This document shows, piece by piece, positions 8,991 through 17,967 of a stretch of DNA of 64,000 nucleotides; within the stretch, counting starts at the first letter, position 1, and the number at the start of each line of letters is the position of its first letter. Source of the DNA: Priestia megaterium (lineage in GTDB: Bacteria > Bacillota > Bacilli > Bacillales > Bacillaceae_H); contig NZ_CP085442.1 in assembly GCF_023824195.1 (NCBI RefSeq), positions 4,626,001 through 4,690,000 on the forward strand. Direction: 5' to 3'. The notes under the pieces were generated by a model. The model saw only the letters and a list, made by a program, of their open reading frames with translations, searched no databases and had not been told where the DNA came from. Made by a program: the position numbers and the translations under genes.

Positions 8991-10928
8991 TTAACGAGAT
9001 GCTTCTGCTTTTACATTTTGTAAAAAGGCTTGGAAATCCACTGTTTCTGAATTCTGCTCACCATATTTACGTACGTTTACTGCTTTATCCTCTACTTCTT
9101 TATCCCCTACAACAAGCATATAAGGAATTTTTTGCATTTGAGCCTCACGGATTTTATAGCCAATTTTCTCATCGCGTGAATCAAGTTCCACACGAATACC
9201 CGCAAGCTGAAGCTGTTCTTGCACTTCTTTTGCATACTCAAGGTGAACCGTAGGTGATACCGGAATCACTTGAACTTGTACAGGTGCTAACCACGTTGGG
9301 AAAGCTCCTTTGTATTCTTCGATTAAGAAAGCTACAAAACGTTCCATTGTTGACACCACGCCGCGGTGAATAACAACCGGTCGATGTTGTTTTCCGTCTT
9401 CCCCTACATACGTTAAATCAAATCGTTCAGGAAGTAAGAAATCCAATTGAACCGTAGATAGCGTCTCTTCTTTACCAAGAGCCGTTTTAACTTGAACGTC
9501 TAGTTTTGGACCGTAGAATGCCGCTTCGCCTTCAGCTTCATAATAATCAAGGTCAAGCTCATCCATTGCGTCTTTTAACATGCTTTGTGCTTTTTCCCAC
9601 ATTGCATCATCATCAAAGTATTTTTCTGTATCTTCAGGGTCACGGTAAGATAGACGGAATGAATAATTTTCAAATCCAAAATCTTTATAAACCGCTTCAA
9701 CTAAGCGAACCACACGAATAAATTCTTCTTTGATTTGATCCGGACGTACAAAGATATGCGCATCATTTAGCGTCATGCCTCGAACACGCTGAAGTCCTGA
9801 TAATGCTCCTGACATTTCGTAGCGGTGCATCGTTCCAAGCTCAGCAATACGGATTGGAAGCTCACGATAGCTGTGAATACCTTGTTTGTAAACCATCATG
9901 TGATGAGGACAGTTCATCGGACGAAGAACCAGGTCTTCGTTATCCATTTCCATTGCAGGGAACATGTCATCTTGGTAGTGCTCCCAGTGACCAGACGTTT
10001 TGTAAAGTTCTACACTTCCCAGCACCGGAGTGTAAACGTGCTGATAACCAAGGCTTACTTCTTTATCTACGATATAACGCTCGATAATACGGCGGATCGT
10101 CGCACCTTTTGGAAGCCATAAAGGCAGACCTTGTCCTACTTTTTGAGAATTTGTAAATAAGTTTAGCTCTTTACCAAGTTTACGGTGATCACGTTCTTTT
10201 GCTTCTTCAAGAAGACGAAGATGCTCGTCTAAATCTGCTTTTGTAAAGAATGCTGTACCGTAAATACGCTGCAGCATTTGATTATCGCTGTCTCCGCGCC
10301 AATAAGCACCTGCCACGCTTAATAGTTTAAATTCTTTAATTTTGCCTGTTGACGGCACGTGCACGCCTCGGCAAAGGTCAAAGAATTCGCCTTGTTGGTA
10401 AATCGTAACCTTTTCACCTGCTGGAATTGCATCGATCAATTCAAGCTTTAGTTCATCGCCAACTTCTTTAAAAAGTTGAATGGCTTCTTCACGAGAAACT
10501 TCTTTTCGTTCAATTTCGATATTTGAATTAACGATTTTTTTCATTTCTTTTTCAATTTTACCTAAATCTTCAGGAATAATTGACTCTTCCATATCGATGT
10601 CATAGTAAAAACCGTTTTCGATAACCGGCCCTACACCTAGCTGTACTTTTGTATCTTTGTATAAACGTTTGATTGCTTGAGCCATTAAATGCGCTGTACT
10701 ATGACGCATAATTTCAAGCGCTTCAGGAGCATCTTGCGTAATGATTTCAAGACTGCCATCTTGTTCGATTGGCGTACGTAAATCCAGCAGCTCGCCGTTT
10801 ACTTTGCCTGCTAATGCTTTCTTCTTTAATCCCGGGCTAATAGAAGCCGCAATATCTTCTGTTGATGATCCTTTTGGATACTCTTTAACAGCTCCATCAG
10901 GAAATGTCATTTTGATTACTTCTGACAC
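8991..10928 (-). CDS. thrS: Threonine--tRNA ligase
   Basis: This class II synthetase (645 aa) charges tRNA-Thr and edits Ser-tRNA-Thr. It has an N-terminal TGS domain ([16 protein letters not shown]), the second editing domain with the [11 protein letters not shown] and [14 protein letters not shown] metal-site motifs, the catalytic core with zinc ligands in [13 protein letters not shown] and motif 3 in [21 protein letters not shown], and an anticodon-binding domain. The longest frame starts at 10976 and reads back into the T-box terminator. GTG at 10928, 9 nt after AAGGAG, gives the family start [12 protein letters not shown]. Confidence 0.97.
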   Translation of the reverse strand: MSEVIKMTFPDGAVKEYPKGSSTEDIAASISPGLKKKALAGKVNGELLDLRTPIEQDGSLEIITQDAPEALEIMRHSTAHLMAQAIKRLYKDTKVQLGVGPVIENGFYYDIDMEESIIPEDLGKIEKEMKKIVNSNIEIERKEVSREEAIQLFKEVGDELKLELIDAIPAGEKVTIYQQGEFFDLCRGVHVPSTGKIKEFKLLSVAGAYWRGDSDNQMLQRIYGTAFFTKADLDEHLRLLEEAKERDHRKLGKELNLFTNSQKVGQGLPLWLPKGATIRRIIERYIVDKEVSLGYQHVYTPVLGSVELYKTSGHWEHYQDDMFPAMEMDNEDLVLRPMNCPHHMMVYKQGIHSYRELPIRIAELGTMHRYEMSGALSGLQRVRGMTLNDAHIFVRPDQIKEEFIRVVRLVEAVYKDFGFENYSFRLSYRDPEDTEKYFDDDAMWEKAQSMLKDAMDELDLDYYEAEGEAAFYGPKLDVQVKTALGKEETLSTVQLDFLLPERFDLTYVGEDGKQHRPVVIHRGVVSTMERFVAFLIEEYKGAFPTWLAPVQVQVIPVSPTVHLEYAKEVQEQLQLAGIRVELDSRDEKIGYKIREAQMQKIPYMLVVGDKEVEDKAVNVRKYGEQNSETVDFQAFLQNVKAEASR

Positions 10929-10975
10929 AACTTTCCACTCCTTTAACATAACTGAATAAACTTTTTGTAAAAACA

Positions 10976-11263
10976 AAAAACTCGTCCCTTATCAAAAGGG
11001 ACGAGTTGTGTATACACGCGGTACCACCCTTGTTTCCTCTTCGTATCTTGGATAACCCAAAGAACCCGAAGCGGCTCGAGGTTTTATAACGGAAATTCCG
11101 TCAGTAATTACTAGAGGCTCTGCTCGTTTACTACTGAAGTTTAGAGGTGGTAAGAATATATTCCGTGTTAGGAGATTTTCAGCCTAGATCTCCCTCTCTA
11201 CAAACCGTAAATATACACTCATGTCCTCATCATAACTTGTAACATATAGCTGTTTTTCAATAT
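10976..11263 (-). promoter_or_regulatory. T-box leader of thrS
   Basis: The T-box core AAGGGTGGTACCGCG (11017-11031, minus strand) precedes a terminator in which ACTCGTCCC pairs with GGGACGAGT, followed by a T run (10976-11006). An ACC codon followed by A (11149-11151) is the likely threonine specifier. The leader should sense uncharged tRNA-Thr. Confidence 0.94.
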
Positions 11264-11269
11264 GCATTT

Positions 11270-11298
11270 ATTATATTCATTTTCAAAATAGAAATCAA
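11270..11298 (-). promoter_or_regulatory. Promoter of thrS
   Basis: TTGATT (11293-11298), a 17-nt spacer and a perfect TATAAT (11270-11275) lie just upstream of the T-box leader. Confidence 0.86.
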
Positions 11299-11302
11299 CC
11301 TT

Positions 11303-12163
11303 TCACGTTATATTTTGCTTTTGATCAAACGGAAATTCATTTTTTTCGTATAACATAACTTTTTCTTGGAAGATATTTTGAATGGTATAAACAAAATCAT
11401 GATCATGCTGGTCGCTATACAGATGAATAGCAGCTGGAGATAAACTTAGCAAAGGCGCGATAATAGTCGAGTCTATGTATAATGATTCTTGTTTAGATAA
11501 AAAGGCCTCTGCTAGAGCTGCACATTCACGTTCAGGAACATATCTACTGCTGTGGTCGTACAATACAAACTTGTTTTTATTCAAGTGCATCACATACACA
11601 TCACCTGTAGATGACTGTCTTTCATTAGCTGCTTGACGCAGCTGATGAATAAGAATTTGATAGTCTTGCTCAAGCCTATATTCATCAATCGCCAGCTCAG
11701 CATAATAGCGCAGCCGCTCTTGATATTCTTTTAAACGGAATTGGAGAAAAGACTCAAAGGTGAATGTTACATTATGAATGAAGAAGTCTTGAAGAGCCTG
11801 GCGGATAAGTAATTCTCTTGGAAGAGAAAATGTTTTTTGCGGAATTTCGCCTCTCTCTCCTTCCATAATCCCCCCCATAATTTGAAGCAGCAAATCTTGC
11901 TCTTCCTCTTCTGAATAGAAAAATTGTTCTTTTAATATGTTTACCATCATCTTTTTTTCTTTCTTTTTTAAAATTACGTGGGTTAATACCGGTATCACCA
12001 TGTCTTGTAAAATGGCCTCTCTATTGTATGTCTCATCAATGACTAAAAGCTGATTATTCACCAGCTTCAAGCACTGTGAACCATATGATAAAGCGCTTCG
12101 CTTCGCGCATAAAGACTCATATACAACGACTGCGTCTTCTACATATTTAAAAAATATTTTCAT
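11303..12163 (-). CDS. ytxC: YtxC-like sporulation protein
   Basis: This 286-aa protein matches the position and size of B. subtilis YtxC, a protein of unknown biochemical function annotated as sporulation-related. I see no transmembrane segment or signal peptide. A central acidic stretch (YSEEEEQDLLLQIMGGIMEGERGEIP) is followed by helical sequence rich in Leu, Arg and Glu (about 120-190). It lies between thrS and dnaI on the same strand. The name rests on conserved gene order and general resemblance. Confidence 0.75.
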   Translation of the reverse strand: MKIFFKYVEDAVVVYESLCAKRSALSYGSQCLKLVNNQLLVIDETYNREAILQDMVIPVLTHVILKKKEKKMMVNILKEQFFYSEEEEQDLLLQIMGGIMEGERGEIPQKTFSLPRELLIRQALQDFFIHNVTFTFESFLQFRLKEYQERLRYYAELAIDEYRLEQDYQILIHQLRQAANERQSSTGDVYVMHLNKNKFVLYDHSSRYVPERECAALAEAFLSKQESLYIDSTIIAPLLSLSPAAIHLYSDQHDHDFVYTIQNIFQEKVMLYEKNEFPFDQKQNIT

Positions 12164-12220
12164 TCCTCATAGCCCCCCTTTGGACACGCTTTATTAATGT
12201 ATATGGGGCAACATGCAAAA

Positions 12221-12266
12221 AAATGAGCAAGTCGTTACAAGAAATGTAAAACGACCTGCTCATCTA
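12221..12266 (-). terminator. Terminator of dnaB-dnaI
   Basis: On the minus strand ATGAGCAGGTCGTT pairs with AACGACTTGCTCAT and is followed by TTTTTTT. The 5' arm overlaps the end of dnaI. Confidence 0.88.
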
Positions 12267-13192
12267 TTTCGTTTATTCTCTCCATTCATTTCAACAGGAA
12301 TGGCTAGAGACTTAATTCGTTCCATGACACGAGCGGCTTTGAGCTCTTCCTGCTCGCCTCTTTGGGTATAAGTCAAATGATGTTGAAGCTCTTTAAAATT
12401 TAAATTCGAGCTGAAAAATGTCGGCAAATTTTCGAGCATACGGAATTGTAAAATGGTTCCGAGCACATCGTCTCGCATCCAGCTCGTTACGGATTCTGCT
12501 CCGAGATCATCAAGCATAAGAACCGGTACTTTTTTGACATACTCTATTTTCTCATTGAAGCTTTGATCTTGAAACGAACCTTTTAACTCACGCAAAAACT
12601 CCGGAACATACAGAATGGTAGATTTCACTTTCTTTTCGGCTAACGCATTCGCAATTGCTCCAAGAAAATACGTTTTCCCCACACCAAAAGAACCGTGTAA
12701 ATATAAAGCTTTCATTTTCTTATTTGGCTCATATTCTCGCACAAAATCTCTTACTAGTTTAATGGCTTCAAATCTTCCCTGCTCAATTTCAATATCAGAC
12801 ATTGTTGCCTGTAAAATTTCTTTAGGCACGTACATACACTGAATAAAAGATTCTTGTTCTTTTCGCTCATCTTCTTGTACTTTTCTAGGACAGCGTTCAT
12901 ACTGTAAATCAATATTACGGCCTTTTACAACCAGCTGAGGGTGGTATCCTTTCACCATATTGACACAGCTTTGCAGAGAAGGACACTTGTCACAGCATTT
13001 GCTTTGGTCGATAAATTCATGCATCTTCATCAAGCCTCGGTCGACCATTTGCTCATCTAACTCATGGCGATGCTCTTGCAAAAATGTTTTAACTTCGGGA
13101 TTAGACAGGATACTGTTTCTTAATGCTTCTAAGCGTGCTTTAAAATCCTTTTTGTTCACTAACTGATTTAGTGAATCATTGATAGGCTTCAT
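12260..13192 (-). CDS. dnaI: Primosomal helicase loader DnaI
   Basis: DnaI (310 aa) is the AAA+ ATPase that loads the replicative helicase DnaC onto DNA. The N-terminal helicase-binding domain contains a cysteine cluster for zinc (CCDKCPSLQSC, about 65-77). The AAA+ domain follows, with Walker A GSFGVGKT, Walker B VLMLDDLGAE and a C-terminal arginine-rich end. GTG at 13201 lies inside the ribosome binding site GAGGTGA; the ATG at 13192 is 5 nt away and gives the family start MKPI. It is cotranscribed with dnaB, as in B. subtilis. Confidence 0.96.
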   Translation of the reverse strand: MKPINDSLNQLVNKKDFKARLEALRNSILSNPEVKTFLQEHRHELDEQMVDRGLMKMHEFIDQSKCCDKCPSLQSCVNMVKGYHPQLVVKGRNIDLQYERCPRKVQEDERKEQESFIQCMYVPKEILQATMSDIEIEQGRFEAIKLVRDFVREYEPNKKMKALYLHGSFGVGKTYFLGAIANALAEKKVKSTILYVPEFLRELKGSFQDQSFNEKIEYVKKVPVLMLDDLGAESVTSWMRDDVLGTILQFRMLENLPTFFSSNLNFKELQHHLTYTQRGEQEELKAARVMERIKSLAIPVEMNGENKRNR

Positions 13193-13224
13193 CTTTTTCA
13201 CCTCATCTCTATCATACCTGCTTT

Positions 13225-14652
13225 TTATTCTTTATGCTTTTGTTTTAGCTCTTGATCTAACTGCTTGAGCTCTTCTTGTAGCTTTCGTTTTTCTTCTTCA
13301 AATCCGTCCACTTCTTTTGAAGGCTGCTTTTTCTCTTCTTTTTCTTCATCGCTCAGCCACTCTGGCACCATTTCTTTACGCACAATTTTTCGTCCAGCCG
13401 TTTTTTTATTTTGCTTTGCTTCGGTCCAATTCTGATATTCTTTCTGTTCATTTTTAGCTAAATTCATGGCATCTTGAACAGTTTGTACCTTTTTGCGCGC
13501 CCAGTGTCCAGCAATTTTCTCTACATAGCTCTTAGATAATTTCATATCGGATCTTAGCATAACATAGTAAATCAGAACATTTACTACCCCTGGTGAAAGC
13601 TTTTGGTTAAACATCACTTCTTCAATCATTTGCAAATCTGCTTTTGAAGGCTCTGCTCCCCCGGAAAACTCGATCAAAAGCTGTCGAGGAGAAGTCACTT
13701 CAAGCTGTTGAATGAGCTGCTCTTCCTTTGTCTGCGGCTGCTTTTCCTGCATGGTACGAAGCATAGGAGGCTGAATTTGTTCGCTTAGATTTGGAAGTGC
13801 TTCTCCATTTTCAAATTGGTAAAAGGACTGTGCTGCTTTTCTAAGCAATTCAATATCAACTTGATCGTTCTCATTTAGCGAATCGAGCACCACATTTTTC
13901 ATTTGAAGAGGATCGATACCGTATAAAAAGGCTAGCTTTTCAATCGCTTGTTTTACTTTAGATGTAATGGACCTTTTCGAAATCATTGAATCTGTTAGAC
14001 CTGCTAAAAATAAATCAAAATCAAAGGAATCCGGGCTCATCTCAATAGAAGCACGTTTGGAGGAATCCACAAAGTCCGTTTGAGCATCAGGAGAAAATAC
14101 ATCCTTGCTTTCAGACTGAAAACTTGGAGCCAGCTCTGTTGCTTTAACTGATTTAAATACATCGTTAAATGAATGCGTCACATCTTTGAACGATTGGTCA
14201 TCGACGAGTGAATCCGAAAAATAATTTTTTACTTTTTGAAAGATGGATTTTCCTAGTCGGTTATATAAATATACATTTAACACGCCATCGTTAAAAAACT
14301 GATGGGGCGTAAGAGGAGGAATGAGCTCATAAATGAACACACGAACATCATCTTCTTCCTTAATATATGTTTTTAACAAACCAATGCCTTCTAATTTTAA
14401 CCGCTCATGGTAAATAGCTTTCAAATTAATTTGCATCATTGACATTAGATGATGATGCGTAGACTCTTTTCCCCATAAACGATCTTGTTCCAGCTCGCTC
14501 CATAGCGTCATATACAGACCAAAACACGTCGTACCCACCAACGGCTGATAGAGCATTGTTAAAATCTTTCGGTCGTATTCCTGCAGTATGCCGTTCGAAC
14601 GAACAACATAACGATCGACCGGTATCATTTCTTTCCAATGTTGTTCTTTCAT
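13225..14652 (-). CDS. dnaB: Replication initiation and membrane attachment protein DnaB
   Basis: This Gram-positive DnaB (475 aa; not the helicase) acts with DnaD and DnaI in helicase loading at oriC and at restarted forks. The N-terminal winged-helix DDBH1 region (YDRKILTMLYQPLVG) and the C-terminal DDBH2 region (LSPGVVNVLIYYVMLRSDMKLSKSYVEKIAGHWARKKVQTVQDAM) are visible. The C-terminus is a charged Lys/Glu-rich tail after the WLSDEE motif. Length matches the B. subtilis protein (472 aa). It sits between nrdR and dnaI. Confidence 0.95.
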   Translation of the reverse strand: MKEQHWKEMIPVDRYVVRSNGILQEYDRKILTMLYQPLVGTTCFGLYMTLWSELEQDRLWGKESTHHHLMSMMQINLKAIYHERLKLEGIGLLKTYIKEEDDVRVFIYELIPPLTPHQFFNDGVLNVYLYNRLGKSIFQKVKNYFSDSLVDDQSFKDVTHSFNDVFKSVKATELAPSFQSESKDVFSPDAQTDFVDSSKRASIEMSPDSFDFDLFLAGLTDSMISKRSITSKVKQAIEKLAFLYGIDPLQMKNVVLDSLNENDQVDIELLRKAAQSFYQFENGEALPNLSEQIQPPMLRTMQEKQPQTKEEQLIQQLEVTSPRQLLIEFSGGAEPSKADLQMIEEVMFNQKLSPGVVNVLIYYVMLRSDMKLSKSYVEKIAGHWARKKVQTVQDAMNLAKNEQKEYQNWTEAKQNKKTAGRKIVRKEMVPEWLSDEEKEEKKQPSKEVDGFEEEKRKLQEELKQLDQELKQKHKE

Positions 14653-14687
14653 GTCGTTCCCTACCTACTTTTAAAGTAATAGAAATG

Positions 14688-14724
14688 ACAAAAAAAGAGC
14701 CTAAAGAATACTTCAATAGCTCTT
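14688..14724 (-). terminator. Hairpin between nrdR and dnaB
   Basis: On the minus strand AAGAGC and GCTCTT flank a 20-nt loop region with extra TA pairing and are followed by TTTTTTT. It may attenuate read-through from nrdR into dnaB. Confidence 0.55.
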
Positions 14725-15186
14725 TTACAGTCGTTCCTTCTTAATTAAATCTTTTAATTCATCAATAAATACATTGATGTCTTTAAATTGTCGGTATACA
14801 GAAGCAAATCGAACATAAGAGACTTCATCGATAGCAGCTAATCGCTCCATCACCATTTCTCCTACCACATCTGACTGCACCTCTGATGTACCCTGACTGC
14901 GCAGCTCTGTTTCAATATCGTGTACGGTATCTTCTAATTGTTTTAAGCTTACTTGGCGTTTTTCACACGCCTTAATTAACCCTCGAAGGATTTTGTCTTT
15001 GCTGAACTCTTCTCTCGCTCCATCTTTTTTTACAACAATTAACGGAAGTTCTTCTACTTTCTCAAAAGTTGTAAAACGATAGTGACACTCTTCGCATTCA
15101 CGTCTTCTACGAATAGAGCGGCCTTCTTCTACAGGGCGCGAGTCCAGCACTCTCGTTCCATTGTAATGACAGGATGGGCACTTCAT
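14725..15186 (-). CDS. nrdR: Transcriptional repressor NrdR
   Basis: NrdR (153 aa) represses ribonucleotide reductase genes when dATP is high. The N-terminal zinc ribbon ([18 protein letters not shown], then [15 protein letters not shown]) binds DNA and the ATP-cone domain (about 49-139, [20 protein letters not shown]) senses ATP/dATP. Length is typical. It lies upstream of dnaB-dnaI, the usual Bacillus arrangement. Confidence 0.98.
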   Translation of the reverse strand: MKCPSCHYNGTRVLDSRPVEEGRSIRRRRECEECHYRFTTFEKVEELPLIVVKKDGAREEFSKDKILRGLIKACEKRQVSLKQLEDTVHDIETELRSQGTSEVQSDVVGEMVMERLAAIDEVSYVRFASVYRQFKDINVFIDELKDLIKKERL

Positions 15187-15429
15187 ATTCTCAGCTCCAA
15201 TAATAAACCTTGTTTTTCTTTTTATTTTCTCTTATATAAGTTAATTTCCATCTATGTTAGTCGGCTATTCGCCATTTATTATGATTTTTATCATCATTTC
15301 CTTTAACAAACACGATGCTGTATTAAAGGATTTACTTTATTCCATCTTATAGAAAACAAGGCTTGAATACAAGTAAAGGAAAAGGAATTTCCCCATTTTA
15401 TTTCCTGAAATTCAAAAATGATAAGGAAC
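15187..15429. other. Intergenic stretch between nrdR and the 128-aa gene
   Basis: This AT-rich stretch holds the nrdR 5' region and a short hairpin after the 128-aa gene (GAATTTC and GAAATTC on the minus strand near 15390-15415, followed by a T/C-rich run) that could terminate it. I see no gene and no clear promoter. Confidence 0.5.
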
Positions 15430-15816
15430 TTACGAAGAAAGAGGAATAAGTTTTTGATCAAAGCTCTTATAAAGCGTACGTACAAGTTCTTTACTAAAAC
15501 CAAAATCAAACGGCACCACTTTTGATTCTGTTGTAGCAGAAAAATCGATAGCGGTTTCAAGAGGACGTACGTTAATAATGGTAATCACAACAAAAGCTTT
15601 TCTTCCTTTTACAACGTTTAAGCTAATTTCTCCTCGCTCTTCATACGCAGCAAGTATCTCTATCCCTTGCATGTGCTTCAACATTTCATGAACTTGCTTA
15701 AATGCATTCCCAGCCGTTGTTTTGTAATAATGCGTTTTTAGAGTCGGATCTGAATGGTGATCGCTTGTTTCTACATGATTAGAAAATAAAGATTTAACTG
15801 CTTGTACTACCCCCAT
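15430..15816 (-). CDS. Hypothetical cytosolic protein
   Basis: I do not recognise the family of this 128-aa soluble protein. It has no membrane segment. The second half looks like an alpha/beta domain (GEISLNVVKGRKAFVVITIINVRPLETAIDFSATT). The ATG follows AAAGGGG at good spacing, so it is a real gene. It lies between speD and nrdR on the same strand; the speD terminator separates it from speD. Confidence 0.75.
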   Translation of the reverse strand: MGVVQAVKSLFSNHVETSDHHSDPTLKTHYYKTTAGNAFKQVHEMLKHMQGIEILAAYEERGEISLNVVKGRKAFVVITIINVRPLETAIDFSATTESKVVPFDFGFSKELVRTLYKSFDQKLIPLSS

Positions 15817-15859
15817 GTTGTTATCCCCTTTGTTTTTGCGTATTAAAAATTTATATACT

Positions 15860-15888
15860 AAAAAGAGGTGTGTAATACACCTCTTAAC
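15860..15888 (-). terminator. Terminator of speD
   Basis: AAGAGGTGT pairs with ACACCTCTT around a 5-nt loop and is followed by TTTTTAG on the minus strand. Confidence 0.88.
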
Positions 15889-15909
15889 TTACGTAATCAA
15901 TCGACACTA

Positions 15910-16290
15910 TTAAAGTGCATTCGCTTTAGTTTGTTTTACCTGAACAGGACCCATTCCACGTGGTAATTCAATTGTTTCACGTGTCTGTGCACTTAGAGCA
16001 TCTGCAATATAATCTGCTGCGATTGTAGGATCTAAATGACCACAAGTATAAACATCGATACTTGCATAACCATGCTCTGGGAAGCTGTGAATCGTTAAAT
16101 GTGATTCTGAAATAATAACAACGCCACTTACACCTTGAGGTGCAAATTTATGGAACGCTACTTCGCGAACTTCCGCACCAGATTTTAAAGCTGCATCAAC
16201 AAACGTTTTTTCAATATAATCAATATCATTTAACTTATCGAAATCGCATCCCCATAATTCTGAGATGACATGACGACCCATTGTTTCCAT
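15910..16290 (-). CDS. speD: S-adenosylmethionine decarboxylase proenzyme
   Basis: This small prokaryotic AdoMet decarboxylase (126 aa) supplies the aminopropyl donor for spermidine synthesis. It self-cleaves between Glu62 and Ser63 in [12 protein letters not shown], turning Ser63 into the catalytic pyruvoyl group. His68 and Cys83 (in SIDVYTCG) are the other expected catalytic residues, and all are present. The ATG lies 10 nt after AAAGGGGG. That ribosome binding site is the exact complement of a segment in the leader, which also contains a 17-codon upstream ORF. The gene has its own promoter and is separated from gapB by a terminator. Confidence 0.97.
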   Translation of the reverse strand: METMGRHVISELWGCDFDKLNDIDYIEKTFVDAALKSGAEVREVAFHKFAPQGVSGVVIISESHLTIHSFPEHGYASIDVYTCGHLDPTIAADYIADALSAQTRETIELPRGMGPVQVKQTKANAL

Positions 16291-16297
16291 AATGATA

Positions 16298-16374
16298 TTT
16301 CCCCCTTTAACAATTTTTAATCGTTAAACATGAAGTTCTTTCGCCATATAGCATGTTAACTACCACGGGGGAAA
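16298..16374 (-). promoter_or_regulatory. Ribosome binding site sequestering pair in the speD leader
   Basis: In the transcript UUUCCCCC (16367-16374) is perfectly complementary to GGGGGAAA (16298-16305), which overlaps the speD Shine-Dalgarno sequence. Pairing would close the ribosome binding site. A separate hairpin, GTTAG pairing with CTAAC (16375-16396), lies directly 5' of the UUUCCCCC segment. The structure is inferred from sequence complementarity only. Confidence 0.65.
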
Positions 16375-16413
16375 GTTAGTCCAAAGAGGTCCTAACCCTT
16401 TAAGTAGCCACAT
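16360..16413 (-). CDS. Candidate leader peptide upstream of speD
   Basis: This is a 17-codon upstream ORF inside the speD leader, encoding MWLLKGLGPLWTNFPPW and ending in TAG. The Phe-Pro-Pro codons (TTT CCC CCG) are the anti-Shine-Dalgarno segment of the speD leader. Consecutive prolines slow ribosomes unless EF-P helps, and a Pro-Pro-Trp pause is known to be polyamine-sensitive in a eukaryotic polyamine-regulatory leader. There is no strong ribosome binding site before this ATG (only GGTG directly adjacent), so translation is not assured. A GTG in frame lies one codon upstream. Confidence 0.45.
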   Translation of the reverse strand: MWLLKGLGPLWTNFPPW

Positions 16414-16446
16414 CACCGAAAGGTACACAAGAAGTTCACGAAACAT

Positions 16447-16475
16447 AGTATACTTTGTTTACATTTATTTTGCAA
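16447..16475 (-). promoter_or_regulatory. Promoter of speD
   Basis: TTGCAA (16470-16475), a 17-nt spacer and TATACT (16447-16452) form a good sigma-A promoter, giving a leader of about 150 nt before speD. Confidence 0.85.
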
Positions 16476-16659
16476 TACGTGTTTTGATTTTATTAAAGAT
16501 TGTTCTTGCAGATAGACCTATACAAATTACCCCTGTATTCTCGTGAGACAGTGTGTAAAAGCTGCTAAACGACTATTAATTTTTTATTAAAATTGAGGAA
16601 AATAAACACCCCTTTGCATGCTTATCTTATTGCTTTTCCCTATTCTTTTGAATAAAAAC

Positions 16660-16694
16660 AAAAAAAAACAGGGCGATAGCTCCCTGTTTTTTTA
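16660..16694 (-). terminator. Terminator of gapB
   Basis: On the minus strand AACAGGGAGC leads into a hairpin with GCCCTGTT (ACAGGG/CCCTGT core), followed by a long T run. It separates gapB from the speD promoter. Confidence 0.87.
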
Positions 16695-16712
16695 AAGCAA
16701 TCAATAGCTTTC

Positions 16713-17744
16713 TTAGCTTACTCTTATTTTTGATCCATTACGCATTTCTGCAGCAATATATCTTACCAAATCGACTACGCGCTGAGAGTAGCCCCACTCG
16801 TTATCGTACCAAGCTAACACTTTAATTTTATGATCTTCCATTACGATAGTCGATAGTCCATCTACAATAGCTGAATGAGGATTTGTATTAAAGTCAATTG
16901 ATACGAGTGGTTCCATTGTTAAATTTAAAATATTCTTTAATGGTCCTTCAGCAGCTTTAATAAACGCTAAATTAACATCTTCCATCGTCACAGATTTCCT
17001 TACATCCACAACTAAATCGACAAGTGATACGTTCGGCGTTGGCACGCGCAGCGCCATCCCATGAAGCTTTCCTTTTAAATGAGGAAGAACTAATGAAAGT
17101 GCCTTGGCTGCTCCAGTTGTTGTAGGAATAATTGATTGAGCACACGCACGGGCTCTTCGCAAGTCTTTGTGCGGATTATCGATATTCTTTTGATCATTTG
17201 TATATGCGTGAACGGTCGTCATTAAACCGTTTTCAATTGTGAACGCTTCGTCTAACACCTTGACAACTGGAGCTAGACAATTTGTCGTACAAGAGGCATT
17301 AGAAATAATGTTATGCTGATTCACATCAAACTCTCGTTCGTTTACGCCCATCACAATGGTAATATCTTCTTGTTTACCTGGTGCCGTTAAGACAACTTTT
17401 TTCGCACCTGCTTCAATATGTAACTGCGCTTTTTCTCTTGAATTAAATTTCCCCGTTGCTTCAACAACTAGATCAACCCCAAGCTCTTTCCAAGGCAAAT
17501 TCAGCGGATCACGTGAATTTAATAGCTGAATTCTTTTACCGTTAACAATTAGCGCATCATCATCACATTTGACATCTCCATTAAATGGTCCGTGTATAGA
17601 GTCATATTTGATTAAATGTGCTAACGTTTCTGCTGGATAAGATGCATTTATTGCAATAATATCTAAATTTTCCTCTATAATCGCTGTGCGAAACACCATT
17701 CTTCCTATTCTCCCAAAACCATTAATGGCAATACGTGCTTTCAT
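16713..17744 (-). CDS. gapB: Gluconeogenic glyceraldehyde-3-phosphate dehydrogenase GapB
   Basis: This 343-aa dehydrogenase interconverts glyceraldehyde-3-phosphate and 1,3-bisphosphoglycerate. It has the Rossmann start RIAINGFGRIGRMVFR and the catalytic Cys in ASCTTNCLAPV (about 150). It resembles the NADP-preferring GapB, not glycolytic GapA: the start MKARIAING, the IDNPHKDLRRARAC segment and the neighbourhood next to speD and coaE all agree. In B. subtilis GapB runs gluconeogenesis and is repressed by CcpN on sugars. Two CcpN-like boxes flank the promoter here. The ATG follows AGAGAGGGG. Confidence 0.95.
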   Translation of the reverse strand: MKARIAINGFGRIGRMVFRTAIIEENLDIIAINASYPAETLAHLIKYDSIHGPFNGDVKCDDDALIVNGKRIQLLNSRDPLNLPWKELGVDLVVEATGKFNSREKAQLHIEAGAKKVVLTAPGKQEDITIVMGVNEREFDVNQHNIISNASCTTNCLAPVVKVLDEAFTIENGLMTTVHAYTNDQKNIDNPHKDLRRARACAQSIIPTTTGAAKALSLVLPHLKGKLHGMALRVPTPNVSLVDLVVDVRKSVTMEDVNLAFIKAAEGPLKNILNLTMEPLVSIDFNTNPHSAIVDGLSTIVMEDHKIKVLAWYDNEWGYSQRVVDLVRYIAAEMRNGSKIRVS

Positions 17745-17763
17745 GGCTATACCCCTCTCTATA

Positions 17764-17806
17764 TGTGTTATACTATTTAACTTTTTATATTGAATAGTAT
17801 AACATA
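17764..17806. promoter_or_regulatory. gapB promoter with two CcpN-like operators
   Basis: TGTGTTATACT (17764-17774, plus strand) and TATGTTATACT (17796-17806, minus strand) both match the CcpN consensus TRTGHYATAYW and face each other. The second contains the -10 hexamer TATACT (17796-17801). This fits repression of gapB by CcpN under glycolytic conditions. The -35 box is weak. Confidence 0.75.
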
Positions 17807-17933
17807 AATATTTAAAAAGTGAATAATATTAATTTTTTTTAATAAATTATTTTAATTAAGTTTTACTATATGTATATAGCGAGAACAGATATTTAACACA
17901 TTCTTTTTTAGAAGCCCTTAAATATTCCCAATA

Positions 17934-17967
17934 AAAAAAGAGTGAATGCAATCATTCACTCTTTAAT
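17934..17967 (-). terminator. Terminator of polA-mutM-ytaF-coaE
   Basis: AAAGAGTGAATG pairs with CATTCACTCTTT around a short loop and is followed by a T run; the 5' arm overlaps the coaE stop codon. Confidence 0.88.
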
